This document shows, one piece after another, positions 18,213-26,134 of a stretch of DNA of 50,555 bases (positions within the stretch are counted from its first letter, which is position 1; the number at the start of each line of letters is the position of its first letter). The stretch comes from Rhizobiales bacterium 63-22 (lineage in GTDB: Bacteria > Pseudomonadota > Alphaproteobacteria > Rhizobiales > Rhizobiaceae). The translations under genes and the position numbers were made by a program. The DNA is taken from positions 1-50,555 of the forward strand of contig MKVZ01000008.1 in assembly GCA_001898995.1 (NCBI GenBank). Reading direction: 5' to 3'. The notes below the pieces were generated by a model, which made no database searches, had not been told where the DNA came from, and saw only the letters and a list, made by a program, of their open reading frames with translations.

Positions 18213-19724
18213 TCACTCCGCCACGCCGGCTTCCGCCACCGCTTCCGCGTCCTGCGTCGCCGGGGCGAGCGAAGGCAGCCGCACGGTGACACACGTGCCG
18301 GAGCCGTGTTCCGCCGCGCCATAGACGGGCTTTTCGCCGAATTGCATGCAAAGCTGCTCGACCACCAGCATGCCGAGGCCGTTCCTGCCGGAATGCGCAT
18401 TTGAATTTGCGTTTCCGGCCGTATGCGCCGACGCGCTTTTCCCGCCTTTGCCCTTCTGATTGCCGGCCTTTTCATCCCTGCCCGGCCCGGCGCCGTTCCA
18501 GCCGATGCCGTCGTCCTCCACGGTCAGCACCGGGACGTTTTCGCCGTCGGGCTTGAAACGCACGGCGATACGCCCTTCCGTCTGCCCCTTGAAGGCGTGC
18601 TTGATGGCATTGGTCACGAGTTCGCCGACAACGATGCCGATGGTGGTCACGTCGCGCGCCTTCAGATCGAGCGGCGCGAAATCGGTGGTGAATTCGATAT
18701 GGCGGTCCTGCCCGACCGCCGTGCGGATATCGTTGACGACGGCGTCCAGAAAATCGTCCACGCGCGCCGTATCCATGTCCTCGCCCAGCCGGAGGCGCCG
18801 ATGCGCGGTGGAAACGGTCTGCACGCGGTCTCGGGCGGCGGCGAGCGCGGCGCGCGCATCCTCGCTCGCCGTCTGGCGCATCTGCAGGCCCAGAAGCGAC
18901 GACACGGTGGCCAGCGAATTGCCGATGCGGTGATTGGTGTCCTGCAGCAGAAGCTCCACCCGCGCGCGCTCACGCTCGGCGATGCGCCGCTCCTCCTCCA
19001 GTTCGGCGGTGCGGGCGCGCACGCGCTGCTCCAGCAACTCGTTCGCGGAACGCAGCGCCGTCTGTCCCTCGAACAGGGTGCGCGCATAGCGCTGCACACG
19101 GGTGAACAGGAGCAGGCCCAGCACGACGGCGGAAATCAGCGCCACGATGGACGTCGCCGTTATCCAGTAGCGCATGCGGTCGATGCGCGCATTGCGCAGC
19201 GCAAGCTGCTGCTCCTCCACATTGATGAACTGCGTCACGGTGGCGGAAAGCTGGTCCATCAGCACACGGCCCTCGTCGCCGCGCAATTTCTGCATGGCCG
19301 CGTCCACCTTGCCGGCCTGCGCGAGATCGACCGTGGCGCGCACGTCCTCCTCCTCGCGCTCCACCAGCGCGCGGATCTGCTTGACGCGCGCATCCTGCTG
19401 CGGATTGCCGCTGGTCAGCACCTCCAGCCCGGACAGCGTCTTGCCCACGTCGAGAATCGAATTGCGGTAGAGATCGAGATAGCTCTGGTCGAGGGTGAGC
19501 AGATAGCCGCGCCGGCTCATCTCGATATTGCCGGCCAGCCGCGCCACCTTGTCCACTTCCTGGCGCAGCGCGTAATTGCGCGCGATGTCACCGAGCTGAT
19601 CGGTGACGCTGGTGGAAAGAAACAGCGTCATCACCGCCGAAAGCAGCACCAGCGCCAGCGACACCACCACGGCGGCCGGTTTCGACGGCAACTGGAAAAG
19701 CTTCTGCAAAACGGGTGGCGGCAA
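18213..19724 (-). CDS. CHASE3-domain sensor histidine kinase (HisKA_2 family)
   Basis: The 503-residue protein has a membrane helix (about 17-38), a periplasmic CHASE3 sensor (about 40-180), a second helix (about 187-208), a coiled coil, then a HisKA_2 dimerisation domain with phospho-acceptor His265 (TNHRIGNSL) and an ATPase domain with GELVTNAIKHAF and DDGIGW. This class phosphorylates PhyR-type regulators. It lies two genes from phyR and beside ecfG, so it is likely a general-stress sensor. The stretch between the N box and GLGMLV holds an unusual low-complexity insert. Confidence 0.88.
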   Translation of the reverse strand: MPPPVLQKLFQLPSKPAAVVVSLALVLLSAVMTLFLSTSVTDQLGDIARNYALRQEVDKVARLAGNIEMSRRGYLLTLDQSYLDLYRNSILDVGKTLSGLEVLTSGNPQQDARVKQIRALVEREEEDVRATVDLAQAGKVDAAMQKLRGDEGRVLMDQLSATVTQFINVEEQQLALRNARIDRMRYWITATSIVALISAVVLGLLLFTRVQRYARTLFEGQTALRSANELLEQRVRARTAELEEERRIAERERARVELLLQDTNHRIGNSLATVSSLLGLQMRQTASEDARAALAAARDRVQTVSTAHRRLRLGEDMDTARVDDFLDAVVNDIRTAVGQDRHIEFTTDFAPLDLKARDVTTIGIVVGELVTNAIKHAFKGQTEGRIAVRFKPDGENVPVLTVEDDGIGWNGAGPGRDEKAGNQKGKGGKSASAHTAGNANSNAHSGRNGLGMLVVEQLCMQFGEKPVYGAAEHGSGTCVTVRLPSLAPATQDAEAVAEAGVAE

Positions 19725-19936
19725 TGCGAAACCTGTGAAGGCGCGAACAGCGAATTTTTTCGGGTTTCTAATATTTATATAAAAAAAGACAGTAAGGGAA
19801 TAGGGCAGAAAGCCAGTATGTTAAGAGGGAAAGCAGGCGCGGAAACCGATGTCCAGCTCAGACCGATCATTGGGCCGATCACCTCGGCCGAACAACTCAG
19901 GCCGGGCAGATTCCCCTGCCTGGCCTGCCGGCTTCC
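19725..19936. other. Gap between kinase and ecfG
   Basis: This 212-base stretch is clearly richer in A+T than its neighbours around 19755-19815. It holds no convincing ORF. It is the upstream region of the minus-strand kinase gene and follows the ecfG stop. No GGAAC-type EcfG promoter element was seen here. Confidence 0.4.
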
Positions 19937-20509
19937 TCATGCAAAGCTTCGCATCGTCACCCGCGCCGAATCCGAATCCGGTCCGAAATCGCCCTCACCC
20001 TCGATCTGCAATATTTCCTGCAATCGCGCGCGGGCACGGCTGACGCGGCTCTTGATCGTGCCGACGGCGCAGCCGCATATTTCCGCCGCTTCCTCATAGG
20101 CGAAGCCGGAAGCGCCGATCAGGATGATCGCCTCGCGCTGGTCGTCGGGCAATTGCTCAAGCGCGGCGCGGAAATCCTGCAGGTCGAGCGAGCCGTATTG
20201 CGAAGGATGCACGGCGAGCTGGGCGCTGAAGGAACCGTCCGTGTCCTGCACCTCGCGGCCGCGCTTGCGCATCTGCGAATAGAATTCATTGCGAAGGATG
20301 GTGAACAGCCATGCCTTCATGTTGGTGCCCATCTCGAAGCTGGACTGCTTGGCCCATGCCTTCATGATCGTGTCCTGCACCAGATCGTCGGCCCTGTCGG
20401 CCTGCCCGATCAGCGACATGGCAAAGGCGCGCAAACCCGGCAACGACGCCAGCAATTCACGCTTGAATTCGGTGCTGCTCTCAGCCGACGGACCGGGTGC
20501 TCTGTCCAC
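19937..20509 (-). CDS. ecfG: General stress response sigma factor EcfG
   Basis: The 190-residue ECF sigma factor has a region 2 (LVQDTIMKAWAKQSSFE and KAWLFTILRNEFYSQMRKRGRE) and a region 4 (LEQLPDDQREAIILIGASGFAYEEAAEICGC) of the EcfG type. It directs stress genes and is held inactive by NepR. The start is taken as the GTG at 20509, with AGGAG 5 bases upstream, inside the end of nepR; no ATG gives a family-like N-terminus. The 29-base overlap suggests translational coupling with its anti-sigma factor. Confidence 0.93.
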   Translation of the reverse strand: MDRAPGPSAESSTEFKRELLASLPGLRAFAMSLIGQADRADDLVQDTIMKAWAKQSSFEMGTNMKAWLFTILRNEFYSQMRKRGREVQDTDGSFSAQLAVHPSQYGSLDLQDFRAALEQLPDDQREAIILIGASGFAYEEAAEICGCAVGTIKSRVSRARARLQEILQIEGEGDFGPDSDSARVTMRSFA

Positions 20510-20708
20510 ACATACTCTCCTGTTCAGCCTGATCCAGCTTTTCGAGAAGATCGAGGAACCTGTCCGGGATCGTCTCGTCCTGTATCGAGGCATAGAGCGC
20601 CTTCAATTTCAATCCGACTTCACAATTCGGTCCCAGAATGTCGCTCCCGGCACGGCGGGAACTTCTCATGCTGACACCGTTGATGTGAAATTTGTCTTGT
20701 TCCGTCAT
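20481..20708 (-). CDS. nepR: Anti-sigma factor NepR
   Basis: The 75-residue protein contains the NepR core, EVGLKLKALYASIQDETIPDRFLDLLEKLDQAE in residue range 30-62, which wraps around EcfG. Phosphorylated PhyR takes NepR away and frees the sigma factor. The Shine-Dalgarno site is weak, and a second Met at residue 14 is an alternative start. It is the first gene of the nepR-ecfG unit, divergent from phyR. Confidence 0.92.
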   Translation of the reverse strand: MTEQDKFHINGVSMRSSRRAGSDILGPNCEVGLKLKALYASIQDETIPDRFLDLLEKLDQAEQESMCGQSTRSVG

Positions 20709-20791
20709 ATCTCAGTCATTCAATATCTGGCGTTTCCTGTCTGCCATCAAGACCCCGCGCCACCGATCCTTACGCGTCCCTGATGCCCGAC

Positions 20792-20816
20792 AATGCGTGG
20801 GAAACGAAAAAGTTCC
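20792..20816 (-). promoter_or_regulatory. Probable EcfG-dependent promoter of nepR-ecfG
   Basis: On the minus strand GGAAC (20812-20816) is followed after 16 bases by CATT (20792-20795). The EcfG consensus is GGAAC-N16/17-CGTT, so the -35 is perfect and the -10 has one change. It lies about 85 bases before nepR and would give autoregulation. Confidence 0.65.
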
Positions 20817-20846
20817 ACGAAAAGGCTCCTTATTCTCTCCCATCGC

Positions 20847-20871
20847 GGAACTTTTTGCAAACCGGGCCGTT
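20847..20871 (+). promoter_or_regulatory. EcfG-dependent promoter of phyR
   Basis: GGAAC (20847-20851), a 16-base spacer and CGTT (20868-20871) match the EcfG promoter consensus exactly. It is 68 bases before phyR. Its -35 and the following TTTTT mirror the divergent nepR promoter only 30 bases away. Confidence 0.85.
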
Positions 20872-20938
20872 AAGCCCTCATAATGCCGTGCCCATGAATG
20901 AACATGAATGAAAACGGCAGTCGAGGAGTTTTTGCATC

Positions 20939-21733
20939 ATGACGTTATCGACGCGAATCGCGCCGCACCTTCCCTATCTGCGCCGTTTTTCCCGTGCCCT
21001 TACCGGCTCACAAGCCTCCGGCGACGCCTATGTGGCGGCCACGCTGGAAGCGCTCATCGCGGATGTGAGCATCTTTCCGCAAACTTCGTCCGACCGCATC
21101 GGTCTCTACCGGCTGTTCTGCAACCTCTACAGGACCGCCTCGGTCGACGTGCCGCAGCCGGCAATGGAATTCGCATGGGAACAGCGCGCGGGCCGCAATC
21201 TCTCCCATATCGCGCCGCTGCCGCGTCAGGCTTTCCTGCTGGTCGCCGTGGAAGGCTTCAATGACGGCGAAGCGGCCGAGATTCTCGAAGTGGAGCCGGA
21301 AGAACTGAACCGCATGCTCGCCGCCGCCTCGACGGAAATCTCGCGGCAGGTCGCGACCCGGCTGATGATCATCGAGGACGAGCCGCTGATCGCCATGGAT
21401 ATCGAGCAGATGGTGGAAAGCCTCGGCCACGAGGTCGCCGGCATCGCGCGCACCCGCGACGAGGCGCTCGATCTCTATCGCCGGGAAAAGCCGCGCATGG
21501 TGCTGGCCGATATCCAGCTTGCCGACGGCAGTTCGGGCATAGACGCCGTGAACGAGATTTTGCAGGACGATGCCATTCCCGTCATCTTCATCACCGCCTT
21601 CCCGGAGCGCCTGCTCACCGGCGAACGCCCGGAGCCGGCCTTCCTCGTCACCAAGCCGTTCAATCCCGACATGGTGAAGGCGCTCATCAGCCAGGCGCTG
21701 TTCTTCGAGGAGGCGTCGCAGGCGGCCGCCTGA
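20939..21733 (+). CDS. phyR: PhyR general stress response regulator
   Basis: The 264-residue protein has an N-terminal ECF-sigma-like domain (about residues 1-130), which does not bind DNA but mimics EcfG, and a C-terminal receiver with Glu146/Asp147, phospho-acceptor Asp191, Thr219 and Lys239. The FITAFPER stretch is the FAT GUY receiver type used by HWE/HisKA_2 kinases. When phosphorylated it binds NepR and frees EcfG. It is divergent from nepR-ecfG and followed by a small DUF1328 gene. Confidence 0.96.
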   Translation: MTLSTRIAPHLPYLRRFSRALTGSQASGDAYVAATLEALIADVSIFPQTSSDRIGLYRLFCNLYRTASVDVPQPAMEFAWEQRAGRNLSHIAPLPRQAFLLVAVEGFNDGEAAEILEVEPEELNRMLAAASTEISRQVATRLMIIEDEPLIAMDIEQMVESLGHEVAGIARTRDEALDLYRREKPRMVLADIQLADGSSGIDAVNEILQDDAIPVIFITAFPERLLTGERPEPAFLVTKPFNPDMVKALISQALFFEEASQAAA

Positions 21734-21800
21734 CGGAAGCGGCATTCATCCACGCGTCATGGAGACGGCTGTTCCCGCATGGCAGGCTCTCCGGCTCTTT

Positions 21801-21825
21801 CGTGCGGGCGGTTTCCGCCCGCACG
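21801..21825 (+). terminator. Hairpin after phyR
   Basis: A perfect 11-bp stem (CGTGCGGGCGG / CCGCCCGCACG) with a TTT loop lies 68 bases after the phyR stop. It lacks a T-run, so termination is probable but not certain. Confidence 0.5.
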
Positions 21826-21862
21826 ATGAATATCATCCGGTTCGGAAATGAGGAATGCTGAC

Positions 21863-22027
21863 ATGCTTCACTATGCGGTTGTCTTTCTTGTCGTGGCGCT
21901 GATCGCCGGCGCGCTCGGCTTCGGCGGCATGGCCGGGGCGGCGGTGGGCTTCGTCCACCTGCTGCTCTTCCTGTTCGTGGGGCTTGCGGCCCTGTCGCTG
22001 ATCGCCACGGCGATCCGGAAAGCGTGA
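21863..22027 (+). CDS. DUF1328 (UPF0391/YtjA) small membrane protein
   Basis: The protein has 54 residues with two hydrophobic helices (about 3-20 and 29-50) separated by a Gly-rich turn ([10 protein letters not shown]). This is the YtjA/DUF1328 pattern, often stress-induced in Proteobacteria. GAGGA is 7 bases upstream of the ATG at 21863; an in-frame ATG at 21848 is possible. It is too short to stand out as an ORF but is well supported by pattern and by its place in the stress locus. Confidence 0.75.
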   Translation: MLHYAVVFLVVALIAGALGFGGMAGAAVGFVHLLLFLFVGLAALSLIATAIRKA

Positions 22028-22100
22028 TGGTGCCCGCCTCACCCCGCGCGGCAGGGCGGCACGCCGGAAAACTGGGTGGCCCCGAAAAACGGAGTGGCCG

Positions 22101-23102
22101 ATGAGCATGCCGGAACCGATCCCGGACGGACGCGATACGGCCCGTGTCAGGGCGCTGCTGCGGGCGGTGAGCAATTGCAATATCTGTGTGCTCTACCAGC
22201 GGCCGGACCAGACCTATGAATGGGGCGAGAACATCCCCGTTTACTGGACCAATTGCTGGAAGCCGGATGTGGGCGACGAGGATTTCATCGTTTCCACCGC
22301 GCTGGACAGGCTGAAGGCCGCCCGTACGGCGGCGCTCGAAACCATGACGCCGCAGAGCCTCGAACTGCCGGTCATGGACGGCGACCGGCTGCGCTGGCTC
22401 GCGATGCATGTGGATTGCGACTGCGGCGCGGACGGCCGTGTGCGCGGCCTCGTCACCACCGTTCAGGAGATCACCGAGACCAAGCGGCGCGAGCAGGTGC
22501 TGAAGGCGCTGCTGCGCGAGGTCAGCCACCGTTCCAAGAACCTGCTCGCCATCGTGCAGAGCATCGCCAGCCAGACGGCGCGCTTCACCGATTCCATCGA
22601 CGATTTCCTGCTCAAGTTCCGCGGCCGCATCCAGTCCCTGTCCTATTCGCAGGACCTGGTGACCGATTCCAACTGGCATGGCGCGCTGCTGCGCGATCTC
22701 GTCTATTCGCAGGTGGAAAAATATATCGACCTCACCGACGAGCGCATCAGCATCGAGGGCGACAACCCCTATCTCTTTCCCGGCGCGGCGCTGCATGTCG
22801 GCCTCGCGCTGCACGAGCTGGTGGTCAACGCCACCTCCTTCGGCGGGCTTTCGATCCCCGCCGGGCACGTCGCGATTTCGGCGCATGTGATCCGGGCCGG
22901 AAGCCACAACGAACAGCTCGTATTGCGCTGGCAGGAGACCAATCCGGCTATGCCGGAAATCTACGAGCACGATCCGCGCTTCGGCAGCGCGGTGCTGCAG
23001 CGCATCGTGCCCGCCGCCGTCAACGGCCATGCCGATTACCGCGTCGGCACCAGCGGCGCCATCTATGCGCTGACCATTCCCGCCGAACAGTTCGATAGCT
23101 GA
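22101..23102 (+). CDS. HWE-family sensor histidine kinase, soluble
   Basis: The 333-residue protein has an N-terminal PAS-like sensor (about 15-125) with no membrane helices, then phospho-acceptor His143 in LREVSHRSKNLLAIVQSI, an N box (ALHELVVNATSFGGLS) and the WxE motif (RWQET) that defines HWE kinases. HWE kinases feed PhyR. This is the second kinase flanking the EcfG-NepR-PhyR genes; one senses from the membrane and one from the cytoplasm. A GGAGTGG ribosome site precedes the start at 22101. Confidence 0.88.
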   Translation: MSMPEPIPDGRDTARVRALLRAVSNCNICVLYQRPDQTYEWGENIPVYWTNCWKPDVGDEDFIVSTALDRLKAARTAALETMTPQSLELPVMDGDRLRWLAMHVDCDCGADGRVRGLVTTVQEITETKRREQVLKALLREVSHRSKNLLAIVQSIASQTARFTDSIDDFLLKFRGRIQSLSYSQDLVTDSNWHGALLRDLVYSQVEKYIDLTDERISIEGDNPYLFPGAALHVGLALHELVVNATSFGGLSIPAGHVAISAHVIRAGSHNEQLVLRWQETNPAMPEIYEHDPRFGSAVLQRIVPAAVNGHADYRVGTSGAIYALTIPAEQFDS

Positions 23103-23109
23103 AACGGCT

Positions 23110-23250
23110 TGGAGCGATTCCTGTCCGAACGGAATCTCTCTATCTCTTTGTTTTTACGCATTTCCGAATGCATCGAAGCAGGATCAGAAATCAGTCCAGT
23201 GGACTGATTTCCCTGCGGAGACGCTTCGCACTTTTGCTGGAAATGCTTTA
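23110..23250. repeat. Type B mosaic repeat, copy 3, with extra palindromic module
   Basis: In reverse orientation this has the GCATTTCCAGC start, the AAACAAAGAGATAGAG linker and the end seen at 48819-48920. Between them is an extra stretch containing a perfect 25-bp palindrome at 23187-23211 (GAAATCAGTCCA-G-TGGACTGATTTC). It fills the gap between the HWE kinase and mur. Confidence 0.75.
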
Positions 23251-23688
23251 GGCTTTCAGCCGGCGGCAATAGAGTTCGAGCCGGTGATGCACGATCTCGT
23301 AACCGAGCGAGCGGGCGATTTCTTCCTGAAGCTTCTCGATCTTGTCGGACTGGAACTCCACCACCTCGCCCGACTCCATGTCGATGATGTGGTCGTGATG
23401 GCCGCCGTCCGCCTGCTCGAAACGCGACGGGCCGCCCGCGAAGGCGTGGCGATGGATCGCGCCGCGCTCCTCCAGCAGGTTCATGGTGCGATAGACGGTG
23501 GAGAGCGAGATGCCGCTGTCGCGCTCGACCGCGCGGCGGAAGATTTCCAGCGCGTCGGGATGGTCTTCCGTCGCGGACAGGATGTCGAGGATGATCCGGC
23601 GCGGACGGGTTATGCGCACCCCGGCCCGCCGCAATTCCTGCTCATAATCGGGTTTCTTCTGCGTTTCACTCATGCGCGGATTATGCAC
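23248..23688 (-). CDS. mur: Fur-family metal regulator, Mur-like (manganese/iron)
   Basis: The 146-residue protein (141 if started at the Met at 23673) has the Fur winged helix ([28 protein letters not shown]) and the metal site HHDHIID. It resembles alphaproteobacterial Fur/Mur, which represses manganese uptake, and lacks the features of Irr (heme motif) and Zur. A 9-bp inverted repeat of the TTGCAA type upstream, as in Mur boxes, supports this. Which metal it senses is inference. Confidence 0.82.
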   Translation of the reverse strand: MHNPRMSETQKKPDYEQELRRAGVRITRPRRIILDILSATEDHPDALEIFRRAVERDSGISLSTVYRTMNLLEERGAIHRHAFAGGPSRFEQADGGHHDHIIDMESGEVVEFQSDKIEKLQEEIARSLGYEIVHHRLELYCRRLKA

Positions 23689-23698
23689 GAAACGCGGC

Positions 23699-23720
23699 CA
23701 GTTGCAATTTTTTGCAACTG
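23699..23720. promoter_or_regulatory. Probable Mur/Fur box upstream of mur
   Basis: CAGTTGCAA-TTTT-TTGCAACTG is a perfect 9+4+9 inverted repeat, 11-26 bases before the two possible mur starts. A minus-strand TTGACA (23730-23735) lies such that a 17-base spacer puts the -10 inside this repeat. Autoregulation by Mur is therefore likely. Confidence 0.6.
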
Positions 23721-23731
23721 GAAACTATATG

Positions 23732-24727
23732 TCAACCGATATTGGCGGCAAACAGCGCTCCCGCAAAGTGGCAGGCGACGCGGTGCCTGTCGGCGTAGCT
23801 GGTCAGTTGCGGGGCTTCAGTCCGGCAGCGGTCCTGCGCGAAGCCGCATCGCGGGTGAAACGGGCAGCCGGGCGGCGGGTCGAGCGGGCTTGGCGGATCC
23901 TGCAGCGGCTGTACCGACCTGCCCTTCTTGCCGATATTGTCCAGCGACGGAACTGCGGCAAGCAGTGCGCGCGTGTAGGGATGCTGCGCGTTGGTGAACA
24001 GATCGCGCCGGCTCGCCTGCTCAACGATGCGCCCGAGAAACAGCACCGCGATCTCGTCGCACATGTGCTGGACGACGCCGAGATCGTGCGAGATGAACAG
24101 ATAGGTGAGGCCGAGCTGCTGTTGCAGCCGCCGCAGCAGGTTGATGACCTGCGCCTGAATGGCCACGTCGAGCGCCGAGACGGGCTCGTCGCAGACCACC
24201 AGCGCCGGTTCGCTCGCCAGCGCGCGGGCGATATTGATGCGCTGGCGCTGGCCGCCGGAAAACTGGTGCGGAAAGAGCGCCGCCTGATCGGGCCGCAGCC
24301 CCACCATTTGCAGAAGCTCCCGCACCCGGTCCTCGCGTTCGGCCTTGGTGCCGATCCTGAGCCGGTCGAGCGGCTCGCGGATGATCGCGCCCGCGGAGCG
24401 GCGCGGGTCGAGCGAGGAATAGGGGTCCTGAAAGATCAGTTGCAGATGCCGGCGCAGGTCGCGCAGTGCGGCACCTTCGAGCTTCGAGATGTCCTGCCCC
24501 CGGAAATGCAGCTTGCCGCGCGTGAGCGGTCCCAGCCGCATGATCGACATGGCCGTGGTGGATTTGCCGGAGCCGCTTTCGCCCACGATGCCGAAGGTCG
24601 AGCCCGCCGTCACCTCGAAGGACACGCCGTCGACGGCGCGCAGCACCCTGCCCGGATTCCCCGGACCGGGCATGGGAAAATGCACGTCCAGAGCCTCGAC
24701 CCGGAGTATCTTGTGGGATTCGCTCAT
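23732..24727 (-). CDS. dppF: Dipeptide/oligopeptide ABC transporter ATPase, DppF type
   Basis: The 331-residue ATPase is complete: Walker A GESGSGKST (about residues 49-57), Q loop LIFQDP, signature SGGQRQR, Walker B LVVCDEP, H loop ISHDLG, and a C-terminal oligo_HPY domain with CPFHPRC. Its start ATG overlaps the dppD stop by 4 bases. Since DppD lacks its Walker A and no permease or binding protein is present, it is likely an orphan with no working transporter, unless it serves other permeases. Confidence 0.88.
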   Translation of the reverse strand: MSESHKILRVEALDVHFPMPGPGNPGRVLRAVDGVSFEVTAGSTFGIVGESGSGKSTTAMSIMRLGPLTRGKLHFRGQDISKLEGAALRDLRRHLQLIFQDPYSSLDPRRSAGAIIREPLDRLRIGTKAEREDRVRELLQMVGLRPDQAALFPHQFSGGQRQRINIARALASEPALVVCDEPVSALDVAIQAQVINLLRRLQQQLGLTYLFISHDLGVVQHMCDEIAVLFLGRIVEQASRRDLFTNAQHPYTRALLAAVPSLDNIGKKGRSVQPLQDPPSPLDPPPGCPFHPRCGFAQDRCRTEAPQLTSYADRHRVACHFAGALFAANIG

Positions 24728-25214
24728 GCCACCCTGTCCCCTGCTTGCAGCCAGCATGCCGAGGCGTGCGCGGGTGCGACGTCGAACATCGGCGGCGCGT
24801 CGGTCTTGCAGCGCGGGAGGGCGACCTTGCAGCGCGGCTCGAAGGCGCAGCCCGGACCCAGCGCGGTCAGCGCCGGCACGACGCCCGGAATTTCGGGAAG
24901 CGGTTCCGGCGCGTCCGAAATGTCGGCGCGCACCGCGGGAATGGAATTGATCAGCCCGCGCGTGTAGGGATGGGCGGGGTTGCGGATGATGTCCGTCACC
25001 GTACCGTGCTCGATCTTGCGCCCGGCATACATGACGAGAACGCGGTCGGCCATTTCGGCGATCACGCCCATGTCGTGGGTGATGAAGATGATCGCCATGC
25101 CCTTGCGGTCGCGCAGGTCGCGCAGCAGATCGAGCACCTGCGCCTGAACCGTGACGTCGAGCGCCGTCGTCGGTTCGTCGCAGATCAGCACGCTCGGCTC
25201 GCAGATCAGCGCCA
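24724..25214 (-). pseudogene. dppD: Truncated dppD-type ABC ATPase (5' half missing)
   Basis: Only the C-terminal part remains: MALICEPSVLICDEP (Walker B), the D loop, ITHDMG (H loop) and the oligo_HPY tail with CAFEPRC. Walker A, Q loop and the ABC signature are gone. Homology stops abruptly at about 25214, where the opposite strand begins to code for an amidohydrolase. The frame runs on to an ATG at 25368, but those residues are antisense of the amidohydrolase and unrelated to ABC proteins. Confidence 0.85.
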
Positions 25215-25795
25215 TCGACGACATCATCTCGGCGCATCGCAACGCCCGCAAACGGCATGACGGCGGCGACATGCGCCATATCGTCGTCCATGCGCAGATG
25301 GCGCGCGAGGACCAGCTCGACGCGATGAAGGAGCTGGACCTGACGCCGAGCTTCTTTTCGCTCCACATCTATTACTGGGGCGACCGGCACCGGGATATCT
25401 TCATCGGCCCCGAGCGCGCGGCGCGCATATCGCCTGCGGGATCGGCGGTCAGGCGCGGAATGCGCTTCACCATCCATTGCGACACGCCGGTGGTGCCCAT
25501 GACGCCCCTGAAACTGATGGCCTGCGCGATCGGGCGCAAAACGACCAGCGGGCAGGTTCTGGGACCGGATCAGCGCATCGACATCGAAACCGCCCTGCGC
25601 ACCCACACCGTCGACGCGGCGTGGCAGATGCGCGTGGACCATCTGATGGGGTCCATCGAACCGGGCAAGCTCGCCGATTTCGTGATCTTCGACCGGGAAC
25701 CGTCCGCCGAAAATCTGGAAACAGTGCAGATCGATGCCACTATACTGGGCGACCGGCTGATCTACGACCGGGCCGGCCATGCGCCGTCGGCGTGA
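25212..25795 (+). pseudogene. C-terminal fragment of an amidohydrolase (YtcJ/amidohydrolase_3)
   Basis: From about base 25212 the + strand codes for the last 190 or so residues of a metal-dependent amidohydrolase: HIVVHAQMAREDQL, YYWGDRHRDIFIGPERA, FTIHCDTPVVPM and GSIEPGKLADFVIF. The family usually has about 550 residues, so the N-terminal two thirds, including most metal ligands, is missing. The frame reads upstream into antisense dppD, which is not amidohydrolase. It is almost certainly inactive. Confidence 0.82.
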
Positions 25796-25855
25796 AGAAA
25801 CAGGTGACAGCTTTGCGCCGGCCCTCCCGCCGGAGCGAAGCTGATACCGGACTTA

Positions 25856-26056
25856 ATCGCCGCTCCTTCCGAGACCGACCGGTCCATCAAGCCGTTTGAC
25901 GGTTTCTGCAAGCGAGCCGATAGCCTCCATGGCGACAGCCAGTCCTTGCATCAACAAGGCGATATCGTGCTCTTGGCCGGACTGGTCGAGTTCCGTCGCC
26001 CGGCGCTGCAAATCGGCGCCGGCGGCATTCAGGCGGGCAATGAGGTCGTCGTCCAT
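25856..26056 (-). CDS. Small hypothetical protein
   Basis: The 66-residue acidic protein starts MDDDLIARLNAAGADL and looks mainly helical, with heptad-like spacing of Leu/Ala/Ile and possible coiled-coil character. GGAGAA is 5 bases before the ATG at 26056; an ATG 12 bases earlier is less well placed. The stop lies at the very end near 25856 (frame ends about 25853). I do not recognise a family. It follows the broken amidohydrolase in convergent orientation. Confidence 0.6.
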
Positions 26057-26134
26057 GTCGTTCTCCATTGGGTGATTATACTTGATAGCTTCCCATCAGA
26101 TGGCGTGGATCGGTAACTGATCGGACCGAGGCTG

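Noticed and set aside
25215..25368. N-terminal extension of the dppD fragment
   Set aside because: It is antisense of amidohydrolase coding sequence and has no ABC ATPase features, so the fragment is not a complete gene.
24727..25780. N-terminal extension of dppF up to 25780
   Set aside because: The added residues are in the wrong frame of dppD and antisense of the amidohydrolase; DppF begins with a normal N-terminus at 24727.
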